DNA of 64,000 nucleotides, taken from Pseudonocardia sp. DSM 110487. Lineage in GTDB: Bacteria; Actinomycetota; Actinomycetes; Mycobacteriales; Pseudonocardiaceae. The position numbers and the translations under genes were made by a program. The stretch is taken from contig NZ_CP080521.1 of NCBI RefSeq assembly GCF_019468565.1, positions 930,001 through 994,000 on the forward strand, given 5' to 3'. Under the pieces are notes generated by a model. The model saw nothing but the letters and a program-made list of their open reading frames with translations. It searched no databases and had not been told where the DNA came from. Below, piece after piece: positions 58,636-64,000 of this stretch (position 1 is its first letter; every line of letters begins with the position of its first letter).

Positions 58636-60114
58636 TCAGGGCTCGACCGGCACGGCGTCGACGTTGCGGTGCGGCTCAGCGGCCGGCGTCCGACCCGGAA
58701 CCAGCAGCGCCACCGCCACGAACACCCCGAGCGACACGACCGGGCAGATCAGCGTCGGCCAGCCGTCGAAGCCGGAACCGATCACGTCGTTGGGGATGTA
58801 CACCAGCGAGTTGTCGACGCCGTAGAACGTGGGGGTCATGGCGAAGAGCACCAGCCGCAGCACCACGCCCACCCCGATCGACGCCGCTGCCGCCGCCGTC
58901 GTGATGCGGGCGGGCCACCAGTGGCCGAGCACGAACGGCACCACCAGTCCGGCGAGCATGAGGTCGAACGCAAGGGTGAGCAGGATGCCGGTCTCGGGTA
59001 CCCGGAGCGCGAAGAAGATCGCGATGGCCACGACGAGCGGCATCGTGAACCGCACGCGCCGCAGCAGCGGGTCGCGCCCGCCCGCCGGGTCGGCCTGCTG
59101 TTCCAGCCCGGCGATGTTGCGGACCGCCACGCACGCGGTGCCGAGGATGACGCCGTTGGCCGTGGAGCAGGAGGCGGCGACGATCGCGGACAGCACGAGG
59201 ATCGTGAGGATCACCGGGGCGTAGTCCAGCACGGCGAACAGCACCGGGCCCTCGGCGGCGCCGCCGAGTATCGCGCCGCTGGACAGCGCCACGAGCGCGT
59301 ACGGGATGCCGACGAGCGCGGTGCCGGCGGCGCCGACGAAGCACGCCCGCCGAGCGGTCTCCGGGGACTTCGCGGAGAAGATGCGCTGCATGAAGTCGAT
59401 GGCGACGATGTCGCCGATACCCAGCGCGATGAGCGTGGCCCAGTTGATGGGAGCGCCCTGGGCGGGGTCGGTGAGCTGGCCGAGGTCGAACGGCCCCATG
59501 CCGTCGGGGATGGTGATCCCGTAGGTCACGGCCACCCAGATCAGCAGCGCCGCCGAGCCGATCACCGTGATGACCATCTGGATGAACGCCGTGTAGGCGT
59601 CGCTGAACATGCCGCCGGTGATCGTGTACGCGAGCACGACGCCGACGATCAGCAGCACCCCGAGCGTGTAGCTCGTGCCGAGGAATCGCTCGAACAGGAA
59701 CCCGCCCGCCACCAGGTTGCCGGCCAGCAGGATGCAGAAGCTGAAGATCATGAGGACGGACGCGACGAGCTCGACCCCACGTCCGTATTTCCGGCGGTAG
59801 AAGTCGGGCAGGCTGAGCAGGCCCATCCGGTTCATCGGCTTGGCGAAGAAGATGCCGGTGAGCAGCAGGCAGAGGCCGAGTCCGAGTGGGAGCGACGCAC
59901 CGGCCCAGAACCCGAGGCTCGCGGACAGGTCGGTGTTGCCGAGCGTTGCGTTGGAGTCGACGGCCTGGCCCATCAGGCCCGCGGCCGACAGCGGAAGGGC
60001 CAGCGACCGGCCGGCGACGAGGAAGTTGGTGCTGTCGCCGTCGACCTTGCGGGCGACCGCGAGACCGACGACGAGTACGAGGAGGACGCTGATCGCGACG
60101 CCGAGGATGATCAT
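58636..60114 (-). CDS. Sodium:solute symporter (SSS family)
   Basis: 492 residues with about thirteen membrane segments. DSTNFLVAGRSLALPLSAAG near the start and CSTANGVILGTACVAVRN in the middle are SSS-family features. It is on the same strand and 45 bp downstream of the ureohydrolase gene, behind a guanidine-I riboswitch, so uptake of guanidine or a guanidino compound is inferred. The gene stops four bases from the converging hydrolase. Confidence 0.85.
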   Translation of the reverse strand: MIILGVAISVLLVLVVGLAVARKVDGDSTNFLVAGRSLALPLSAAGLMGQAVDSNATLGNTDLSASLGFWAGASLPLGLGLCLLLTGIFFAKPMNRMGLLSLPDFYRRKYGRGVELVASVLMIFSFCILLAGNLVAGGFLFERFLGTSYTLGVLLIVGVVLAYTITGGMFSDAYTAFIQMVITVIGSAALLIWVAVTYGITIPDGMGPFDLGQLTDPAQGAPINWATLIALGIGDIVAIDFMQRIFSAKSPETARRACFVGAAGTALVGIPYALVALSSGAILGGAAEGPVLFAVLDYAPVILTILVLSAIVAASCSTANGVILGTACVAVRNIAGLEQQADPAGGRDPLLRRVRFTMPLVVAIAIFFALRVPETGILLTLAFDLMLAGLVVPFVLGHWWPARITTAAAAASIGVGVVLRLVLFAMTPTFYGVDNSLVYIPNDVIGSGFDGWPTLICPVVSLGVFVAVALLVPGRTPAAEPHRNVDAVPVEP

Positions 60115-60159
60115 GGTGGCTCCCGGGCTGGTGGGACGTGCCTGAGGACTGGGGGCAGA

Positions 60160-61317
60160 TCAGGACGTGCTGCGGGGGAGGTGGCCGGAGCGCACCAGGC
60201 AGCCGAGGGTGTCGCAGATGACGCGCGTGGCGATCAGCGACGTGATCTCGGCGTTGTCGTAGGGCGGGGAGCACTCGACGACCTCGATCCCGGCGAGCGG
60301 GCGGGCGTCGGCGATGATCTGGATGAACTTGAGGACCTCGCGGGGCAGGAACCCGCCGGGCTCCGGCCATCCGGTGCCGGGCACGAACGCGGCGTCGAGG
60401 CAGTCGACGTCGAAGGAGAGCCACACGGCGTCGGCGCCGTCCCATGCCACGTCGAGTGCGCGCTGCGCGGCCTCCTCGATGCCCATCTCGACGCAGTCGG
60501 TGACGGTCATGATCGTCGTGCCGCGCTCCCGGCCGACCTTCACGCCCGGCCGCGGGGCCTGCCAGCCGCCGATCCCGATCTGCACGAGGTTCTTTGCCGG
60601 CACGTTCGGGATATCCGTGGCGTGGAACCACGGCGTGGTGTGCATCCGCTCGTCGAGGTCGGTCTCCTGGGTGTCCACGTGGCGGTCGAAGTGGATGATC
60701 CCGAGGTTGCCGCCGTTCAGGTGGGGTGCGACGCCGCGGACCGTCGGGTAGCCGATGGAGTGGTCGCCGCCGAGCACCACCGGGAAGGCGCCGGACTCGT
60801 AGACGTGCGAGACGGCCTTGCTGATCTGGTCGAAGGTCTTCTCGATGTTGCCCGGGATCGTGAAGATGTCGCCCAGGTCGCCGATCGTGATCGTCTCCCG
60901 CAGGTCGACGCCCAGCTCGAAGCTGTACGGGCCGTAGAGCGCGGAGATCTTGCGGATGCCCTGCGGGCCGAACCGGGTGCCGGAGCGGTAGGTGGTGCCG
61001 CCGTCGAACGGGGCGCCGAGCACGGCCACGTCGTACTCACCGCAGCGGCGGACGTCCTCGACGTACGGGGCCTTGAGGAAGGTGTTGATCCCGGCGAAGT
61101 GCGGCAGCTCGCCACGGGAGAACGTCGGGATGCGCTTGTCGACGATCGAGTCGGCGCCGGGAAGACCCAGCTCCAGGCCGCGCGCGATCTCCTCCTCCCA
61201 CTTGGTGGTGGGAAGCCCGGCCTCGGCGCGGACGGCGAAAGCGGCCTCGGGTCCGTAGTTCTCGTGCAGCTCCGGACCGTCGGGGGTCTGGTCGGGGCGA
61301 CGGGGGTTGTAGTGCAC
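60160..61317 (-). CDS. Ureohydrolase, probable guanidine hydrolase
   Basis: 385 residues with an arginase/agmatinase fold. Metal motifs are GGDHSIGYP near residue 183, HFDRHVDTQ near 210 (DxHxD) and SFDVDCLDAAFVPGTGWPEP near 298. An N-terminal extension of about 65 residues makes it longer than agmatinase and similar to guanidine hydrolase GdmH. The riboswitch upstream makes guanidine a better substrate guess than agmatine. The GTG at 61317 has AGGAG 6 nt upstream. The product would be urea and ammonia. Known GdmH enzymes need nickel; accessory genes are not in view. Confidence 0.82.
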   Translation of the reverse strand: MHYNPRRPDQTPDGPELHENYGPEAAFAVRAEAGLPTTKWEEEIARGLELGLPGADSIVDKRIPTFSRGELPHFAGINTFLKAPYVEDVRRCGEYDVAVLGAPFDGGTTYRSGTRFGPQGIRKISALYGPYSFELGVDLRETITIGDLGDIFTIPGNIEKTFDQISKAVSHVYESGAFPVVLGGDHSIGYPTVRGVAPHLNGGNLGIIHFDRHVDTQETDLDERMHTTPWFHATDIPNVPAKNLVQIGIGGWQAPRPGVKVGRERGTTIMTVTDCVEMGIEEAAQRALDVAWDGADAVWLSFDVDCLDAAFVPGTGWPEPGGFLPREVLKFIQIIADARPLAGIEVVECSPPYDNAEITSLIATRVICDTLGCLVRSGHLPRSTS

Positions 61318-61321
61318 GGAA

Positions 61322-61354
61322 GCTCCTCACGGTCGGGGGCACCGACCGCGGAGC
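61322..61354 (-). promoter_or_regulatory. Ribosome-site-sequestering hairpin of the riboswitch
   Basis: On the minus strand GCTCC (61350-61354) pairs with GGAGC (61322-61326), which covers the AGGAG ribosome site of the ureohydrolase. An inner GGTCGG pairs with CCGACC. This is a plausible translational expression platform for the upstream aptamer. Confidence 0.55.
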
Positions 61355-61367
61355 AGCCGGCACCACC

Positions 61368-61475
61368 AGCTGTCTCCCGGGCTTTTGTCCCGCCGTGGGG
61401 CGGCCGTCGTGCGTGGCCGCCTGCGTCTCTCGGACCAGACCCCCGATGGGCGGGGCGGAACCCTAGACGCGCCTC
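61368..61475 (-). promoter_or_regulatory. Guanidine-I (ykkC) riboswitch aptamer
   Basis: Read on the minus strand the hallmark blocks occur in order: TCTAGGGTTCCGC (around 61456-61468), GGTCTGGTCCGAGAGACGC, then ACGGCGGGACAAAAGCCCGG followed by GAGAC (to 61372). These are the conserved strands of the ykkC/guanidine-I family. The middle GCGGCC...GGCCGC forms the variable stem. It is followed by the ribosome-site hairpin and the ureohydrolase start. Confidence 0.9.
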
Positions 61476-61662
61476 ACGTCTGTGAGTCGCGGATCAGTAC
61501 ACGCACGTGCTGTTGCAGACGATCGCTTCGAGCGTTACCGATTGGTGAAAGCCGCTTGCGCCGGCCGCGCCGGCGGCTACTCCGGCTCGAGCGATCGCGG
61601 CATGATCGGTGTGAGGTGTGTGCGGACGCCCTTGCGCGGGCGATGAGGGTGATCTCGCACGA

Positions 61663-62454
61663 TCAGCGGATCCGGCCGACCGCCGCCCACAGGCCGCGGT
61701 GCTGCTCCCCGGTCGTGTCCTCGGGGCGCCACTCCGTCGCGTCCACGAGGCCCGGCTCCACCAGCTCCGTGCCGCGCAGGATCTCGGCAACCTCGTCGCG
61801 GGTGCGGGGCGTGACGGGATTCGCGGTGTTGCGGTAGACGTCGGCCAGTGCACGGACCTCGTCCGGGTCGTGGTCGGCCGTCCCGTGCGAGAGGACGTGG
61901 ATGCTGCCGGGCGCGAGCCGGGCGCGGTAGCGCTGCGCCAGCCCGACGGGGTCGTCCCTGTCGGGGACGAAGGGGAGCACGGCGACGGTGAGCAGGGCGA
62001 CCGGCCGGGAGAGGTCGAGCAGGTCACGGACCCCGGGCGCGTCGAACACGGCGTCGGGGTCGCGGATGTCGGCCATCGTGATGGTGGCGAGCGGGTCGTC
62101 CGCGAGCAGGGCCGCTGCCGAGGCGACGGTGACCGGCTCGTTGTCGACATAGGCGACCCGGGCAGGGGAACCGAGGTCGCGGGCGATCTCGTGCACGTTG
62201 CCGACCGTCGGGATGCCGGAGCCGAGGTCGAGGAACTGGTCGATGCCCTCCCCGATGCAGAAGCGCACCGCGCGGTGCAGGAAGAACCGGTTGGCCCGCG
62301 CGACGTCCACGGCGTACGGGATGGCCGCCTTGACCTGTTCGGCCGCGGCGCGGTCGGCCGCGAAGTTGTGCGACCCGCCCAGGTAGTAGTCGTACATCCG
62401 GGCGGCGTTCGGCACGTCGGGGTCGACACCGGGCAGCTTCGACAGGTCGGTCAT
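61663..62454 (-). CDS. SAM-dependent methyltransferase (DUF574 family)
   Basis: 263 residues. PNAARMYDYYLGGSHNFAAD at residues 15-34 is the DUF574 signature. QFLDLGSGIPTVGNVHEIAR near residue 75 is the SAM-binding loop, and VAYVDNEPVTVA follows. This family is abundant in actinomycetes and poorly characterised; substrates are unknown. The ATG at 62454 gives the usual (M)TDLSKLPGVD-type start. Confidence 0.9.
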   Translation of the reverse strand: MTDLSKLPGVDPDVPNAARMYDYYLGGSHNFAADRAAAEQVKAAIPYAVDVARANRFFLHRAVRFCIGEGIDQFLDLGSGIPTVGNVHEIARDLGSPARVAYVDNEPVTVASAAALLADDPLATITMADIRDPDAVFDAPGVRDLLDLSRPVALLTVAVLPFVPDRDDPVGLAQRYRARLAPGSIHVLSHGTADHDPDEVRALADVYRNTANPVTPRTRDEVAEILRGTELVEPGLVDATEWRPEDTTGEQHRGLWAAVGRIR

Positions 62455-62532
62455 GGCGCGATCGTCCTGCGTGGAGCGGCCGCGGTCCACCGATCACCGT
62501 TCCTGGTGCTGGTTACGACGATCGAGGCCGAG

Positions 62533-62727
62533 CTACTCGGGGCGCGTCCGGAGCTTGAGCAGCTGATCGCGAAGGTCGTCGAGGTCCCACAGGTATCGGC
62601 CCGATCGCTTGTCCCCGCCAGGGGTGATCAGAGCCGGCTTGAGCCTGCCCTCCTGGGCCCACCTCGCCAGTGAACGTGCCGACACCCCGAGCTCTCGTGC
62701 CGCCTGGGTGGTTGTCAGCAGATCCAC
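62533..62727 (-). CDS. BldC-like MerR-type HTH protein
   Basis: 64 residues, a lone winged HTH: LLTTTQAARELGVSARSLAR, WAQEGRLKPALITPGG, then GRYLWDLDDLRDQL. It parallels BldC of Streptomyces (about 68 residues), which lacks an effector domain and binds 9-bp direct repeats. The GTG at 62727 follows TACGGT (62734-62739) by 6 nt, predicting a leaderless mRNA; an in-frame ATG at 62766 would precede that promoter. Three 9-bp repeats lie between it and the divergent gene. Confidence 0.75.
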   Translation of the reverse strand: MDLLTTTQAARELGVSARSLARWAQEGRLKPALITPGGDKRSGRYLWDLDDLRDQLLKLRTRPE

Positions 62728-62774
62728 GACGGGACCGTAAGGGCCGGTCAATGGCGTGAGCAGCATGAATGGCT

Positions 62775-62826
62775 GTAACGTCGGTAACGGCGGTACTGTC
62801 CTTGTTGGCTTTAAAGTCGCTATGCT
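62775..62826 (+). promoter_or_regulatory. Three 9-bp direct repeats and -10 box of the 62833 gene
   Basis: GTAACGTCG, GTAACGGCG and GTACTGTCC start at 62775, 62784 and 62793 with an exact 9-bp period. TATGCT (62821-62826) ends 6 nt before GTG 62833. The repeats cover the -35 region, as expected for a head-to-tail BldC-type binder. Confidence 0.55.
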
Positions 62827-62832
62827 CGCCTC

Positions 62833-63129
62833 GTGGCGTTCTGGATGACCGAGCTACCGGGAGGCGGGTTCGCGATGGGTGAGGCACCGGACGAGGCCGA
62901 GGCGCGGCTGATGATCGTGCGTCAGCAGGGGCGGGCGTCGGTGACGTTCAGCGCACGCTCGGGCCGGTACCGGTGGACGGTCGTGCTGGACGAGGGCAAG
63001 ACGTCACACGGGTGGGCGGAGACCGAGGAGGAGGGATGGTGGTTCGTGAAGGAGGCGGTGAACCGGCCGTTCCGCGGCACGCACTACCGCAAGCCTCGGG
63101 GCCTCTGGACGCTGCCTCCCGATGAGTGA
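62833..63129 (+). CDS. Small soluble protein, unknown function
   Basis: 98 residues, no signal or membrane segment. It contains several Trp residues (ETEEEGWWFVKEAVN, RYRWTVVLDEG) and reads as a compact alpha/beta domain. I do not recognise the family. It is divergent from the BldC-like gene with shared direct repeats, so it is probably controlled by that protein. The GTG start is set by the -10 box 6 nt upstream. Confidence 0.7.
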   Translation: MAFWMTELPGGGFAMGEAPDEAEARLMIVRQQGRASVTFSARSGRYRWTVVLDEGKTSHGWAETEEEGWWFVKEAVNRPFRGTHYRKPRGLWTLPPDE

Positions 63130-63176
63130 TCACGATCCTGCGGGCGGCTGATCGATCCGGCCGGCGTCCCTCGGCG

Positions 63177-63225
63177 TAGGGTGGAGGGCAGACCCCGCCG
63201 GGGCAGAGTCCCGGGCAGGGGTCTG
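63177..63225 (+). promoter_or_regulatory. mfd promoter and leader hairpin
   Basis: TAGGGT (63177-63182) is a -10 candidate. About 7 nt later CAGACCCC (63189-63196) pairs with GGGGTCTG (63218-63225), with an inner CCGGG/CCCGG stem, so the predicted mRNA would begin with this hairpin. The leader to GTG 63267 would be about 78 nt. Confidence 0.4.
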
Positions 63226-63266
63226 TTCTGCGTGCGCTTCTTCTGCCTTGCGAGGGTCTTCCAGCC

Positions 63267-64000
63267 GTGGCCAAGCTCTCCGGTTTGCTCCGTTCCGCCC
63301 TTTCCGATTCCGATCTGCGTGCCGTTGTCGACGCCGCCCGCGACGTCCGTGCCGACGAGGTGCCGGCGCTCTCCGTGGAGGGACCGTCCGCGCTGCGCCC
63401 GTTCCTCGCCGCGGGGTTCGGCATGGACGAAGGCGACGGTGGTGCGGGCCGCACCGTCCTCGTCGTCACCGCAACCGACCGCGAGGCCGAGGACACCGGC
63501 GCCGCGGCCGCCGACCTGCTCGAACCAGGCGCCGTCGCCGTGCTCCCGTCCTGGGAGACGCTGCCGCACGAGCGGCTGTCCCCGCGCCCCGACACGGTCG
63601 GGAGGCGGCTGGAGATCTTCCGCCGGCTCGGCGCGCCGGAGACGGCCCCCCGCGTCGTGATCGCGGCGGCGCGCAGCCTGATCCAGCCGATCGCCCCCGG
63701 CCTGGGCACGCTCGACCCGGTCCGCCTTCGGGTCGGCGACACCCACGACTTCGAGGCGCTGCTCGTCCGCCTGGTCGAGCTGGCCTACACGCGCGTCGAG
63801 ATGGTCACCGCCCGCGGTGAGTTCGCCGTCCGCGGCGGGATCGTCGACATCTTCCCGCCCACGGCCGAGCACCCGGTGCGCGTCGAGTTCTGGGGCGACG
63901 AGGTGAGCGAGCTGCGCTCGTTCTCCGTGGCCGACCAGCGTTCGGTCGCGCCCGTCGAGGAGCTGCTCGCACCCGGCTGCCGGGAGCTGCTGCTCACCGA
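63267..64000 (+). CDS. mfd: Transcription-repair coupling factor Mfd (N-terminal part)
   Basis: The frame is open to the window edge (244 codons seen of about 1,200). AVLPSWETLPHERLSPRPDT followed by VGRRLEIF is the UvrB-homology region that binds UvrA, and EFAVRGGIVDIFPPTAEHPV also fits. Mfd removes RNA polymerase stalled at DNA damage and recruits excision repair. The GTG at 63267 gives the usual Mfd start. The gene order glmU then mfd follows mycobacteria, with about 23 kb of extra genes between them here. Confidence 0.93.
   Translation, partial: MAKLSGLLRSALSDSDLRAVVDAARDVRADEVPALSVEGPSALRPFLAAGFGMDEGDGGAGRTVLVVTATDREAEDTGAAAADLLEPGAVAVLPSWETLPHERLSPRPDTVGRRLEIFRRLGAPETAPRVVIAAARSLIQPIAPGLGTLDPVRLRVGDTHDFEALLVRLVELAYTRVEMVTARGEFAVRGGIVDIFPPTAEHPVRVEFWGDEVSELRSFSVADQRSVAPVEELLAPGCRELLLT

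Noticed and set aside
60160..61317. Plain agmatinase annotation
   Set aside because: The fold fits, but the guanidine-I riboswitch, long N-terminus and symporter partner make guanidine hydrolase the better reading.

Overview
This window is high-GC actinobacterial chromosome, most likely from Pseudonocardia or a close relative in the Pseudonocardiaceae. The evidence is very high GC at third codon positions, many GTG starts, an F420-type oxidoreductase, RpfB, a DUF574-type methyltransferase and DUF2277. No phage, plasmid or insertion-sequence genes were recognised. The order PMT mannosyltransferase, rsmI, metG, tatD, rpfB, rsmA, ispE, acyl-AMP ligase, pth, rplY, prs, glmU, mfd matches, from memory, the M. 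tuberculosis Rv1002c-Rv1020 stretch. Accessory genes are inserted between these anchors.

Layout. 1-6 kb: a TetR tail, small membrane protein, XRE-cupin regulator, DMT transporter, protein O-mannosyltransferase and rsmI on a shared divergent promoter, and an aldo/keto reductase. 6-13.5 kb: a LysR regulator, a trio of extracellular binding-protein/vWA/small membrane genes, a membrane-anchored PL7 lyase and a two-gene K+/H+-antiporter-like unit. 13.7-22.5 kb: metG, tatD, rpfB (with a structured leader and a very long cytoplasmic tail), rsmA, ispE and an ABC-F ATPase. 22.7-27.7 kb: a tightly overlapping five-gene operon built around PgsB/PgsC poly-gamma-glutamate synthase homologues. 27.9-36.5 kb: a GT39 membrane protein, small regulators, an M20 peptidase, the acyl-AMP ligase, three decayed genes, pth and rplY. 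36.5-37.5 kb: about 1 kb without genes, full of repeats.

37.5-44 kb: prs, glmU, an L,D-transpeptidase-like protein, OsmC, two tiny ORFs, an epoxide hydrolase, tRNA-Gln and a desaturase. 44.3-48.3 kb: a four-gene nucleotide-sugar cassette. 48.4-57 kb: small enzymes, an MFS/Lrp pair, a PQQ-type sugar dehydrogenase lipoprotein, tricorn protease and an LLM oxidoreductase. 57-58.6 kb: a TetR repressor and an alpha/beta hydrolase sharing a palindromic operator. 58.6-61.5 kb: a guanidine-I (ykkC) riboswitch followed by a ureohydrolase, best read as guanidine hydrolase, and an SSS symporter. 61.6-64 kb: a methyltransferase, a BldC-like HTH with 9-bp direct repeats facing a small gene, and the start of mfd.

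Two themes run through the window. At least fourteen genes have a TANNNT -10 box ending 6-8 nt before the start codon, which predicts leaderless mRNAs and fixes those starts. Most gaps between converging genes hold long palindromes from a few recurring families. The strongest candidate for an undescribed system is the Pgs-like operon at 22710-27724. The best supported regulatory assignment is the guanidine riboswitch operon.
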